Source: Fragilariopsis cylindrus CCMP1102
Lineage: Eukaryota > Bacillariophyta > Bacillariophyceae > Bacillariales > Bacillariaceae
Length of the DNA: 34,942 bases
Direction: 5' to 3'
NCBI GenBank assembly: GCA_900095095.1
Contig: FMBT01000056.1
Location: 1-34,942 of the forward strand
The position numbers and the translations under genes are program-made. Under the pieces are notes generated by a model. The model made no database searches and was not told where the DNA came from. It saw only the letters and a list, made by a program, of their open reading frames with translations. Shown here in pieces: positions 9,476 through 21,200 of this stretch; the stretch's first letter is position 1, and each line of letters starts with the position of its first letter.

Positions 9476-10572
9476 GTGTACACATACATTTTAAATCCCT
9501 AAAATGTGTGCTATGTGTGAGCCTACATTGTGAGATACCAGTAGGCTTACAAGACTAAGGAATATAACTCCCTCCAATAGGTCAATTGTAAACCTCATAG
9601 TTAATTTTCCAGAAAAATGATTTTAGGTGTATATACTTGATGCTAAAGTTGTTATTATATATACTGCACTAACAAATACAAGTAAAATTTGGGCATGATT
9701 TAGTTTTCATATTGAGAATTCTTTTGGGCTATTTTTGTGGCGAGGAAACCTTCATTCGCTCACTCACGTACCGACGAACAGAAACGACATTACACGACTC
9801 GACTATATTTTTGTTGTTAAGACTGATCTAGCCTCTTACCGCTTACCTGGATTTACTTATTATCATGTGAAAAGCACGCGAGATTTTTACGCACAACAAA
9901 AATAAAGAGGTGTAAAAGAGCAAGGAAATTATTACCCGTTTGTAAATCTCATCTTTCCCTTCTTGGTGTTAAGGTACGTGTACCCGACCCGACCATGGCG
10001 GTCTTCCCCTTTTTAATTTAGCTATGTTGTACTACTATAGCTATACTATCTATATCCAGTGATGATATCTTAGTTGTTGCTAGGAAAGTGTGTATTTGGT
10101 CTGTGACTCGGAGAAAGAAATGAGAGGAGTAGAAAAATGATAAAGATGTAGCGGCAAAAGCAAATGAATTAGTAGTAAAGCTGGTAGTTAGTGTTAGAAT
10201 GAGTGCACGTATTAACTTATAGAGAGAGCATCCGTTCACCACACGAGGATTGCCTGTTGCTACGGATGGTTTGCTGTCTCAATCAGTGAACGTGTTGTTA
10301 ACTTGGGAAAAAAGAAACAGAAGGACACATGTCAAAACGCAAAACTCCGCTATCTTATCCCCTACGCTCTACTTTGCCTTTCTCTCTATCCTCTTCCGCA
10401 CTTACGGTAGTTAACGTATCAATACCACGGGCGTCAATTCCATTCGTCCGAAATAATCCAAAATTGAATTCAAAAACTTAAATATCATCAACACAATCTC
10501 ACCTTCATCTTTCTCCTCCTTCTCCGAATTTTTCTTTATACAGATAATTAAAACCAAACAACTACATTCAAG
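9476..10572. promoter_or_regulatory. Spacer and upstream region of the eL21 gene
   Basis: After the tandem array the sequence returns to AT-rich spacer. The last 170 bp before the eL21 start are pyrimidine-rich (CTTCATCTTTCTCCTCC ... TTTCTTTATACAG, ending at 10543). That resembles the 3' end of a 5'-UTR intron, with possible donors GTAGTT at 10406 or GTATCA at 10417. The context at the start, TTCAAGATGCC, is good. The intron is an inference; 5'-UTR introns are common in ribosomal protein genes. Confidence 0.4.
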
Positions 10573-11058
10573 ATGCCTCATTCCTTCGGTGTCCGGGCGC
10601 GTACGCGCCACATGTTCGCGAAGAAATTTCGTCAACATGGACCGATCCATCTCTCACAATATTTAATGAAAGTTAAAGTTGGAGATTATGTCGATATCTT
10701 TGCGGATCCATCCATCCATAAGGGTATGCCACACAAGGGTTACCATGGACGGACCGGAATTATTTTCAATGTCACCAAATCAGCGGTGGGTGTACGAGTC
10801 AATAAAAAGGTCAATGGACGTATTATTGAAAAGAGGATTCATGTCCGAATCGAGCATGTTCGTCATTCCAAATGTCAAAAGGAAATTCTGAAAAGAGTTG
10901 TTGATAATGAAAAGATCAAAGCAGAAGCTGCGAAGACCGGTGTCAAAGTCAATCTGAAAAGATCACCTAAGCTACCCAAGGCTGGATATTTCCTAGTCAG
11001 TCCTGGTGAAACCGAAGTTACTACTATTCAACCATTACCATTCAGTGATTTGGTTTAA
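10573..11058 (+). CDS. RPL21: 60S ribosomal protein L21 (eL21)
   Basis: An intact 161 aa ORF, the usual eL21 length (about 160 aa), structural protein of the cytosolic large ribosomal subunit. The N-terminus [14 protein letters not shown] is the conserved R-x-x-TR-x-MF block. It is followed by [19 protein letters not shown] and [18 protein letters not shown], the SH3-like core with the invariant KGMPHKxYHGxTG signature. Next come the basic [19 protein letters not shown] block and [12 protein letters not shown]. The C-terminus PLPFSDLV matches the family's P-x-P-[FY] end. It is the least repetitive and most codon-regular gene in the window, as expected for a highly expressed protein. The start is fixed by homology and by AAGATG context. 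Confidence 0.97.
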   Translation: MPHSFGVRARTRHMFAKKFRQHGPIHLSQYLMKVKVGDYVDIFADPSIHKGMPHKGYHGRTGIIFNVTKSAVGVRVNKKVNGRIIEKRIHVRIEHVRHSKCQKEILKRVVDNEKIKAEAAKTGVKVNLKRSPKLPKAGYFLVSPGETEVTTIQPLPFSDLV

Positions 11059-12052
11059 TGAACTTGTTACTATATTCATTAAAGTATGTTTTCGTGAGTC
11101 GATAATATATCGCTCACTGATATAATTTCCAGATGTAATAAACTAAAAGATAAAAACAAATTAATATCCCCCTAATTTTGTTAGATATGTGTTCGTTCAT
11201 CCGGACGTGTACATCTTGCGCATAGATATACCGGAAGGACGATGCAATATGCAATTTTTTTATGTACTGTATGTTATATTTTGTACACCGTAATAGCTTT
11301 GTCGTGTAGTTGTTGTTCGTCCCTGCTAGAACAGTGTATTCCCAGAACGTGTAGCTGTACAGCATGTGCATATATGTGCTGTAGTGTATGGGAATGTTCC
11401 GGGAATGTTGCTCTTTTCTTTTTGAGCAGTAGTGTTATTTAAGACGTAATGAATGAGGTGGGGGAGGATGATGCCCTGACAACTGATAACACCAACTACT
11501 GTACACAACATTCATTCACGTTTCCCAACCAGCATAACATATAGAGCACACACAGTAGAAGGTGTACACATACATCCTTAGATGTCTCCCAGCATGTCAT
11601 ACAATACACAATCATGCACACAGTACATACTCACCCACTCACACCCACTCACACAGACAAACACAAAACAAAGATAAACTCTAGAAAAATGCAGGCATAC
11701 CTATGTTCTTCACAGGATAAAACACACAGGGGCAGGCAGACCCCCCCCCCCCCCCCCCACACACACACCAAGCATCTTCATTGCTTGCTGTGCATACATA
11801 TATAAGGCAAGCTTAGTTGTTTTCTAGACAGGAAATAACGCCTGCTCAACGCGACACCTCGTTTAAATAAGGGGGATGAATAGCATCTGCCGCACAACAA
11901 AGAAGGAGTACAGGTATCGATGGAGAAACTGAAATTACCAAGATTATATTAAGAACCTCGAACGACCAGTAGAAGGACGTGAACATCTATTCGTCAAGTA
12001 ACTTAATCCACTCAAACAATTTATAAGCAATTTGTTAACTATTAAGATTTTT
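11059..12052. other. Convergent spacer between eL21 and the GMC oxidoreductase
   Basis: The 3' ends of eL21 (+) and the GMC gene (-) face each other here. The spacer contains CA-rich stretches (11600-11680), an 18 nt C run at 11741-11758 followed by an (AC)n tract, and small ORFs without coding character. An imperfect inverted pair, ACGTAATGAATG (11443) and CATTCATTCACGT (11509), is weak. No RNA gene was recognised. Confidence 0.4.
11741..11772. repeat. Poly-C run followed by CA repeat
   Basis: Eighteen consecutive C, then a short (AC)n repeat. Length is likely to vary between copies and to be error-prone in sequencing. Confidence 0.85.
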
Positions 12053-13795
12053 TCATCGACGGGCAGTTTTGTTGTCGTCTTCAACAAAAATCAAGCGAGC
12101 AAACTCATAACCTAGAGCTGCGCATGTCAACGCTGGAGGGTTGGAGATCGTAGTTGGAAAGATAGAAGCATCACATATGTACAAGCCATCATGCCCACGG
12201 ACTTTGAGAGAGGAATCTACAACCCAGTTTGGATTGTCGTTGTTGTCCGTTCTTGTTATCATGGCGCAAGTACCCGAATAGTGATAGTACGGTAGTAAAA
12301 GATTACGGCAGTATAAGCCAAACCAGAAGCTTTCGGTTCGAAAAAATTTAAGTACTGAGAATATTCGACTCAGGAAGGTCTCGAACAAGGAAGAAGATAT
12401 CCTTCCACTAGTATCCCAACCACTTTTCAAATCCTTTCTATCTTGAGGGTCGTCCAGATATTTTGGATCTACTTCGACTGTCACATCTCGCCTTCGTTTA
12501 GGTCCTCTCATTTTTGGTACACGGTCATTCTTCAGTGATACCTTGACACTCCCTCTTGATCTTGGATGCATCTGGGAAATCATTGTTAAAGTAGTTAGTT
12601 GTTCCATAAGGAAGCCTGCAGGTGTATATAGAAATGTAACGTAGAGGATGGCCTTCACACATCGCAAAACGATTTCAACAATGTTCATAAGAATCTTTTT
12701 TTTCCATTTCGGACGCAGTGCCATGGGTATGATGAGGGAGATTATGGATGCAGCTGAATCTCCAACCGGATCGGTAATAAAAACCTGGAAAATCTGAGAT
12801 CCCCTCTTACAATGATCCCTTACGATACTTAAGTGCCCAATCGCCGCGACTCCATTTGGTGATTTAATTTTTTTCTTCAGCGAGGGTAATTTGAAGAAAA
12901 TTCGGGCAAGAATTGCTTGGTCCATAAGATGCTGTCCAACTCCTAATAGATGCTCTTTGTGACCAAGCTCGGACACCAACAAAAGCGCTGGTGTTTCAAT
13001 AGCTCCAGCGCACAGAATAACCCGTTTTCTAGCATGAATTTCCCGGTAGGTAGAGGTATGATCGCCGTCTGTGGAAACACACTCAATGCCAATCACACGA
13101 GTGCTGTCGTCTTTCAGAAGAAGCCTTTGTGCTTCGTGTCCTCGAAACCAATGCAAATTTTTTTCTAAACTCGGATGCTTTTTCATTAAAGGGTCCAAGA
13201 GAGCATCGTAATAATTCCTTCTAACAAATTTTTTAGTCCCAGCATCCCTTGTCGTCAATGATGGAACCGTAGTGCGAAAGTTTAGTATCGAATTTTTGAC
13301 TGAATATGGATTGTGTGTATTCCCCATTGACGTGTAGTGTATGGCTTGATTCTTTTCCATGATCTTTGTCAGATATTTTGCATTCGACACGAGCGAAGAT
13401 CTATATGGGTCGGGCCATGATTCCAAATCCTGCTGCAACGGGGGTAGGCAGAGACATGCATTTATGTTCGACGACCCGCCAAGGCCTTGACCAACTGGTA
13501 TTTCAATGACCTTTCCTGCTATTTCTGATGGGTAAAGCCTGACGCTCGTCGAAGAGCTCTTGTTTGCAGCTTCGAACCATCGATGTGGTGACAGCGTCGC
13601 AATCTCATGAGGAGGCCCATGCCCTCGTTCGACAATGGCAATAGAAAGTGACGCCGTGTTGTCTTTCGACGAAAGGACGCTTGAAATTTCCTCTAGAAGA
13701 CCAAGGAGGATGCCTATCGCAGAAGGGCCGGTGCCAACAATGACATAATCAAATACATCAATGATCGATTCTGCTTTGTCGTAGTCGGTGCTCAT
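12053..13795 (-). CDS. GMC-family FAD-dependent oxidoreductase
   Basis: An intact 580 aa ORF, the normal length for glucose-methanol-choline oxidoreductases. These use FAD to oxidise an alcohol group. The N-terminal Rossmann motif is DYVIVGTGPSAIG (residues 17-28), with the ribose-binding acid in IAIVERG (E56). The FAD-binding GQGLGGSSN block is at 102-110. The second FAD segment, VILCAGAIETPALLL, is mid-protein. The C-terminal GMC domain holds HYSGTCAM (H505), VDSSLKVRGHDGLYICDAS and NPPALTCAALG (N552), so a His/Asn catalytic pair is present. Residues about 360-400 include a hydrophobic segment (IVLRCVKAILYVTFLYT) that might associate with a membrane. Substrate unknown; the sequence does not single out choline, cholesterol or long-chain alcohol. 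The start MSTDYDKAES lies shortly before the FAD motif, so no transit peptide is evident. Confidence 0.92.
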   Translation of the reverse strand: MSTDYDKAESIIDVFDYVIVGTGPSAIGILLGLLEEISSVLSSKDNTASLSIAIVERGHGPPHEIATLSPHRWFEAANKSSSTSVRLYPSEIAGKVIEIPVGQGLGGSSNINACLCLPPLQQDLESWPDPYRSSLVSNAKYLTKIMEKNQAIHYTSMGNTHNPYSVKNSILNFRTTVPSLTTRDAGTKKFVRRNYYDALLDPLMKKHPSLEKNLHWFRGHEAQRLLLKDDSTRVIGIECVSTDGDHTSTYREIHARKRVILCAGAIETPALLLVSELGHKEHLLGVGQHLMDQAILARIFFKLPSLKKKIKSPNGVAAIGHLSIVRDHCKRGSQIFQVFITDPVGDSAASIISLIIPMALRPKWKKKILMNIVEIVLRCVKAILYVTFLYTPAGFLMEQLTTLTMISQMHPRSRGSVKVSLKNDRVPKMRGPKRRRDVTVEVDPKYLDDPQDRKDLKSGWDTSGRISSSLFETFLSRIFSVLKFFRTESFWFGLYCRNLLLPYYHYSGTCAMITRTDNNDNPNWVVDSSLKVRGHDGLYICDASIFPTTISNPPALTCAALGYEFARLIFVEDDNKTARR

Positions 13796-14960
13796 TTCGT
13801 CGTTATTGATTCGTTAGCACTTAATATTGTCAGTTTCTTATTTGGAAACTATTGCATTCGTTATCAACAAACAATGAGCACTGCAAATTGCATCTTCCAG
13901 TTACTAGTTTAGGTCTGATTAAGGGGTTAGTGCTTGTCCGCGTCGAATAAGTTTGTACTACACGGACCAATACTGATGGAGCTTCGATTACATACATTCC
14001 CATTTTATGTATCAATGAAAAATAATTTTCTATTTCAATTCTTAAAGCACATAAAAATGATAAAAATGGGGGTTGAATTAATGGGGGGAGACAAAAATCT
14101 TTTATTATTTCAAGTTATTTAAGAGGGGAAAAATAAGATTCCATTTGAAAATAAAGCTAACATAGCACCTATTATTTTCAATTTTAATTTTTTTCTGAAG
14201 TGACATACCTTCTAACAAAGTGGTATCCTATCATACAATATGTGCACATTCTTCCTTATTCTATGTACAGTATGTAAGACCTTATGTGTACTGCTCAGTT
14301 ACTTCGACTCTAGTTAGACAATCATACCGTATTTTGTTTAAGGATCTACCCCCATATCTTCAAGCCATTATGGGTGTGATGATACTTCTTGTGCTCAAAT
14401 GCTTGGTATTATGTCCGTGTACTAACTAGAACTTGATACAATCCCTAATGATGCCATAGATGCAACCAGTAACATAATGGTGTGCACATGGACCATCAGT
14501 GACTGATGGCTGCTTCCTCTACTTGAAGAGAATGGAGACCACCAGCATTGCAAGTAAGAGGAGATCTTGTACAAATTTGCATTGATGCAGCACCAGCACC
14601 CCCAACTTTTCCTGCTGGGGCTTAGCAAGCAGTAAATAAGAAAAAAAAACTAAATTGGCAAAGATCACCCTCAGCACATGCAGTTTCATTGCCTGGCAAA
14701 GTGTGGGGTTCATCAGTTCCTAGTTCACAAAACAAAGCTAGACAATGTAGAATGTACATCATCTAACAGAATAGAAAACTCTGTCTTTTTTATTGCTATC
14801 AGTATTTTACTTCTACTACTACTACTACTAGTAGTAGTGGTCCTACTAATACGATTACTACTACTCATTTTTGAAGCTACACTAAATTGAAATAATGTCA
14901 TGCTGAATATTTAAATACTCCATTAGGTACACGTACGACCTACGGATGGAGCCGTTATGC
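13796..14960. other. Spacer between GMC and GRAM-VASt genes
   Basis: AT-rich, with only short ORFs of low coding character. An 18 bp perfect palindrome of ACT/AGT triplets sits at 14821-14838. It should contain the GMC promoter just above 13796. No RNA gene was seen. Confidence 0.4.
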
Positions 14961-17577
14961 TTATTCTACATTGTTAAGTTTGCATTGTTCCGGTACCTGT
15001 TGCTGCTGCTCTCGTTGTTGTTGTATTTCTATTCGAATAGATTTGATTTCATTTAATATCTGAATCTGGAATTTTGCAATTAATATCAATAATATGAATG
15101 ATAGAATTTTCCACCACCAGTTCCAATTATTACTACTATTATTATCATTGGTAGTAATAGTTGCTGCTATTTTGGATGATGATGCTACACCTCTTGCTGG
15201 TTGATTCGAAGATGATGATGACGAAGAAATGATTTCTTTCGTTGTTATTGGGTTTATTATTGCTGCTGCTGATGTTGAATAATCAGTTTCATTAGTTGTT
15301 GCTTTTTAGTTGTTGATATTCCTTTTAAGGATGGTGGCAATACGGCTAATTTTGCTATTATATACTCAGTAAAATTCATCATAAATTGTTGCATTTCATT
15401 TTTTGTTGTACAGTATATCAATGAACGAAAATATGTTGACTTCACAAATACAATATCAAATCGTATATTTAATATCAATTTACAGCGTTTTTGGTTAGTC
15501 TTATCATCATCATCATCATCAGAAGAAGAAGTAGGCAAAGAAATACATATCGTATCAGTAACATAAAAAAAATCTGTCATTGGTACATCTGAAACAAAGT
15601 TTTTGTTTCAATTATTATACCACAATTATGATACTTCTTTAGTATTTGTTCTTTTTTTGCTTTTGCCTGTGGTGGTGCCATTCTGTAGATTGAGAAGAGA
15701 ATGAGTAAAAGGGAGAGCGAGAATGAGAAAAGAGAGAGAGCGGAAAGAAGGAAAAAAAGAAGATGCCATAATTTAATTCTTGACTTCAAAGTCAAGTATA
15801 CAATACTCACGGTGCATTAACTGGATGTGTATATTCAATTATACGTTTATATATTTGAGGTTGTTTGACCATTACCTGCACCACTAGAACCAGCACCAGA
15901 AGCATCCCCATTATTGTCTTCCGTTTCAATTTCATTAGTTTCAATAACCCATTTAGATACTTTTAAATCTCTATCATGAACAATATCAATCATAAATGAA
16001 CTCATTGAATGATCTGCATCATCATTAATAAATTATTCACAAATAATTCTAGCATATCATCATCACTACCATTACCATTATTTGAAAAAGCTAACTGCAA
16101 TTCACGATCTTTTATAGCAATTTCTCCTTTACCGGTATAATTTTGAATAAATTCATCATAGGCTTTATTCCATTCCGAACGAATTTGTTGTTGTTGTTGT
16201 TGCTGTCTTTGTTAATGATGATACTACTACATCGGTCTTTTAGCTGTTCTTTATCTTCGTTTTGCACCATAATATTATCATTATCAACAATAACAACCGA
16301 TTCATTGCCACCACCAGTATCATCACCACCAGTATCATCATCATCACCACCACTTTCATTGATAGTTGCTATGGACATACTGGTATCACGTCTCATAAAG
16401 TGTCTTCTGGGTGGTGAGGAACATACACTACTATGCTACTACTACTAACACTATTATTGTCATGCTACCCTTCTTCGAGTTTAGTTGTCCCCCACGACGA
16501 CGTTATAGGACATGCCAGCAGGTGCAGTTGCAGCACTCATAACAGATCTACGACACTAATAACAGAAGTAGTATCTGCCTCATCTCTACCTCCTTTTATC
16601 TTATTCGTTCTTGTTGTGACGGCGGCGGCGGTAGTAGTTGTTGTAGTAGAACCAGATGTAGAAGCAGAGATAGCAGCAGCAGTGGCAGCAGCAATAGTTT
16701 CATTTGTATTCGTGTGACAATAATATTGTTTTTGTAAATCTTCCATCGCCTTACGATTATATTCATTATTATCAACATTATTATTTTCATTAGTAGTAGT
16801 AGCAGCAATAGCAGTTGCAGCTAATGGTATATCATCAAAATTAAATAATGTTGATATTTGTTGGGATGGATTACTATTTGTTCTTCTTAAAAGTGGTCGT
16901 GACGATTTTAAATCACCATTACCATTACTACCATTACCAGTACACCACCTGTAATTGATAATAAAGATTGATTGATACTCATTCTTGGATTATGTGGATT
17001 ATTTTAATGGCACCAGTTAACATACTATCATTATGTAAGGTAATTAATACTTCTAATGCTTTATGAGAATCAAAAAAACCTTCAAAGTCATACACATGTG
17101 GATTCGGATTACCATTGGATCCACCCGACGTATCAATACGTATTGCGGTCCATTTTTGACTTCCAATTAGTTTCCGTTTGACTTTTTGGACATTTTCCCA
17201 TTTAATTATGACAGTCCATTCAAATAATAAAAATTTACCTAAAAATAATATCCCTAATGGACCCACTTTCAGTAGTCCAGTAAAATTATTATGTTGACAT
17301 TTAAATTCCTCATAGATAACACCACCAATTTTATGTTCAATGGTATTGGATGATGTTGCGGTAGCAGAGGATGATGAGGATGGTATAACTGATGACGTCG
17401 ACGTCGATGCCGCTGTAGTAGTTGTAGTAGTAGTTGATGGAGAGGAGGAGAAGAAGAAGAAGGGGATAACAATACTTCAACTTCTTCATCTTCCTCTTAT
17501 GGTTTGTTTTGTTTTTGGTGAGACATAATTGCTTGTTCGACGTCTCCGATATCCATACTAGTATCACTCGGACTCAT
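14961..17577 (-). CDS. GRAM + VASt domain membrane protein (sterol-transfer type), frame disrupted
   Basis: Read on the minus strand, coding segments in different frames join into one protein. Proposed start is ATG 17577 (MSPSDTSMDIGDVEQAIMS). A GRAM domain spans about 17315-17030 (EEFKCQHNNFTGLLKVG, GILFLGKFLLFEW, YDFEGFFDSHKALEVLITL). A low-complexity linker follows. A VASt domain spans about 16060-15385 (SSFMIDIVHDRDLKVSKWV, YKRIIEYTHPVNAP, then ETKTLF and DVPMTDFFYVTDTICIS). A transmembrane helix lies at about 15130-15070 (WWWKILSFILLILIA), followed by a short tail ending at 14961. GRAM-VASt-TM is the layout of Lam/Ysp/GRAMD1 proteins, which move sterols at ER-plasma membrane contact sites; that role is inferred. 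One clean GT-AG intron is at 15683-15810. About seven 1-nt frame changes are needed, several at short A/T runs. A stop also follows the 26-residue N-terminal segment. Confidence 0.7.
15683..15810 (-). other. Intron inside the VASt domain
   Basis: The minus strand reads ...GTTAATGCACC|GTGAGTATTG ... a CT-rich tract ... CTACAG|AATGGCACCACC. Removing these 128 nt joins HPVNA to PMAPPQAK in frame and restores the conserved VASt Y-x-x-P-x-x-x-P block. Confidence 0.8.
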
Positions 17578-18295
17578 AGTCGATTGCATTATTGTACACT
17601 AGGACTTGTTCAATCAATCAATCGGCTAGACTCGACTCTATCTTCTTCTTCTTCTTGTGACACCTTTCTCTACTGTACTGCATGTACGGTAGTATGGGTG
17701 AAGCGTGAAACAAAAAAGCATGAGTAGCTAGAGGCAACAATGATAGTTTTATGCGTTTGAACCTCACTCACTGTAACTTAGGCATATTATTAATTACTGT
17801 ACGCACCTTCGCTTCTTCGCTAAAAAGCAAAGAAGATTTTTTGTACCAGATATTTCAGTCGTGTACAGTATATCCAACGTGTACTGACTAAGATCCCCTT
17901 TTCAGCATCTCAGTCTTCGTACCTCTCCCCCTGCTGGCGCTCGCCCCTTTAAATGAGCAAATTCAAAAAAATGCAAGAAAACAAAGCAAGAAGCAAATAC
18001 AGAGAGCAAAAACAATAAAAATCAATAACAAGCAATGCGAACGCAGAATCAATCAATCAATCAATCACAATCGCTTCATTCATACTGTATTGCCAGCCTT
18101 CTTTGTTGTCTGTAGAGCGAGAGCACTTTCTGGTACACAGTTACTTCGATCCAGTTTATCTATCTAGCTAGGTTGTTGTGTTTGTGTTGCGGTGCGGTGA
18201 GGTGCAAATAAAAGGAAGGAAAGCAGAGCAGATATAACTACTAGAAGCTAGCTACCAATACCAATACAAAAACAAAAAGTACAGCTACTAACAAA
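17578..18295. promoter_or_regulatory. Divergent spacer between GRAM-VASt (-) and EXO1-like (+) genes
   Basis: The two genes start back to back here, so both promoters should lie within about 720 bp. It holds several CTGTAC/GTACAG words (17672, 17799, 17863), a (CAAT)n tract at 18046-18066 and no convincing ORF. No TATA element could be assigned with confidence. Confidence 0.4.
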
Positions 18296-21200
18296 ATGGG
18301 AATAAAATCTGGTACTGATTTTTTACCAAAAGTATTAGAATTATCAGGACAAATAGTAGATTTAAGATATTATAAAGATGGTATATTACTTCCTGCACCT
18401 ATTATCAAAAAGAACTGTAGCAGTAATCGGCGTAATCAACAGCAAGATCAAGATCAAGAAACAGAAGATCAAGAACAAGAACCAGAAGATCAAGATAAAA
18501 CAAACAAAGCAAACAAAGCAGCAAATGCAAACGAAGTAAACGTAGAAGTCGACGTCGTCCATTGCGGATCGGAATTGATATCTCCTCCTGGATCTATCGA
18601 GCAGGACATGCCTTTGGTGATCGATTAATGGCCGATGAAAGACATTTAACAAATTATGGTAGAGCGAATATTGCATTGGAGAATAATCAAGTTGCAGTTG
18701 CTCAACAAGCTGAAGCTGTTGTTCAAGCGAAAGTTCAAGCGCAAGTTCAAGAGCAGGGAATAATAATAGTAATAACAACGCTGATAAACAACAACACAAC
18801 AACAACAACAACCAGCAGCACCACCACCATCAGTGACAGCAGTGGCAGCAGGAGTAGGAGTAGTAGTCGATGGACAAATTGTTCGTGATTATCATGAAGC
18901 ATGTGCGCATTATGTGATACGACGATTAAAACTATTGAAGGAAGAAACGAATGCTGATTTGTTACTAGTATTTGATGGACGATCACCACCCATTAAATCT
19001 AGGACATGTCAAGAAAGAAGAAAAAATACAACCTCCTATGATCAAATACGATCCGGTACTATGAATACTATAATAGGGGAATGGGAATGGGAATGATAAG
19101 AATAAGAATGGGAATAATGGGAATGATAAGGACAATGGGGAAGACAGCGAGATAAATGAAAACGCCGTTGTCAATATTGATATTGATATTGGTAGCAATA
19201 ATAATAGCAATCATGATAATAATATTGAATTAGATATAGAACGACGTGTAAAAGCAAATCGTCGTGCAGGACCTGGGAAACATATACAATCAATTATTAA
19301 TGTTATTATATCGAAATTAAAATTAGAAACTGGAGTAGAAGTAGAAGGAGAAGCTGTAACTGGTATAGAAGATGCAAAAGCAAAAGCAGATGAAGATGAA
19401 GCAGATGATGACGACGAAATGCAGCAGTTGGATACACAACAACAACCAGATTCATCGACTGTAGCAGCAGCAATAACGCCAATGCCAACGTCACCAGTGC
19501 CAACAGCAACATCAGTTGTCGCAGTAGAAGAAGAAGACCACAACAACAACAACAACAACAACAACAAAAGTCGTCGCCATCATCGTCGTCGAATAATAAG
19601 AATGAATCATCAAATACTAAAAATCACAACCCTAATTATAATTATTTAGCTGCCTATATGGTGGCACCGTATGAAGCGGATTCACAATTAGCCTATTTAT
19701 CCAAACAAAATTATATTGATTTAGTCATAACAGAAGATACTGATTTAATTGCACATGGATGTCGTTCTATATTATATAAATGTCTTGATAATACTACTTA
19801 TACTTCTAATAATAATAATTCGGCAACGGCGGCGGCGGGTGGAATAACAGAAAATGATATTTGTTGTGGAAAATTATTAGAATTTCATGATATTGGTGGA
19901 ATGAAACCAACCACAACAACAACAACAACTGTTGGTGGTGGTGGTAGAGATGCAGCATCAAACACCGAAGTAGTAGCAACTACAACTACTATAACTGCAA
20001 ATAATATAAATGTCACTGGATTAGATTTTATCGATTTTACACCTGTAATGATGTCAGTATTATTTGTGTTATTGGGATGTGATTATAATAATCATCAAAA
20101 ATTAAAAGGTATTGGTTTAATAACAGCAATTCGAATTGTACGGAAAGCATTTTTATTAAATTCAGGTACTAGTATGGGGAATAATAATGAAGATAATTAT
20201 AATGAAAATGATAAGGTATCATGTTTAGATATTGTATGGAAAGAAGCATATACGTCATCCTATGAATCAAATTCTAAATTTACTAATGAATTTAAGAAAG
20301 AATATGAAAAATCATTCGTCGAGGCTTTACTTATGTATCGGCATCCAATTGTATTTGATCCAATAATGAGAACATGTGTGATTGTACAAAAAACATATAA
20401 TAATAGTACTTGCTTAGAAGACGAAGACAATGGCAATGGCAATAACAGTGTATGTAGTAGTGCTACTTTGATTGGTGATTATTCATTAACGAACAACTGT
20501 CAATTATACTCAGAATTATGTATGAATCGTAATAGAATAACTACAATTATTGGTGAATTACCACCAACACAAATGGAATGTATATCAATTGTGGAAGGAC
20601 GTTCATCAGCACAATGGAGAATTAAAAAACCAACACCAATATATTATGATACTAATGAAACTAAGCACGGAAATGGTGTTGACGCCGCTAGTGGTGATGG
20701 TGATGGTGATGGTGATGGTGTTGTTGCTACTACTAGTACAACAACAGCACAACCATTTGTTATATCTAAAAGAAATTTACTAGAAAAGAAATCAAAGATG
20801 ATTGTTATGACCAATACAACTAATAACAATTCCAATTTTGAGGATGACGATATTGATGATGATGATAATGAAGAAGAAGGAAATAATAATAGCATAAGAG
20901 TAGTATTGCAGCAACAACAATGGACGTGCTGCTACTCGAAAAAAAAGGAAAGGAAATTCGTCATCTTCTACTGCTACTCTTCTACTACCATTTTTCTCCT
21001 CCTCAATCATCTGCATCTATATCCTCATCTACACCCGCATCCATAGGAGGAGCATTTCAAGACGAAAACGGAAACACGTAGGAATACCAACAACATCAGC
21101 ATCAGCAGCATCAGCAGCAAAAGGACAGCAATTATGCTGCTACTACAAGTGAACGTGAACGTGAACGTGAACGTGAACAGTACTACACGCAATAGTACCA

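Noticed and set aside
10411-10650. Minus-strand ORF overlapping the start of eL21
   Set aside because: Antisense shadow of the conserved eL21 N-terminus.
17400-17570. 75-nt GTATTG...CTACAG candidate intron near the N-terminus of the GRAM-VASt gene
   Set aside because: Donor and acceptor look acceptable, but the join brings a TGA into frame, so it does not repair the N-terminal reading.
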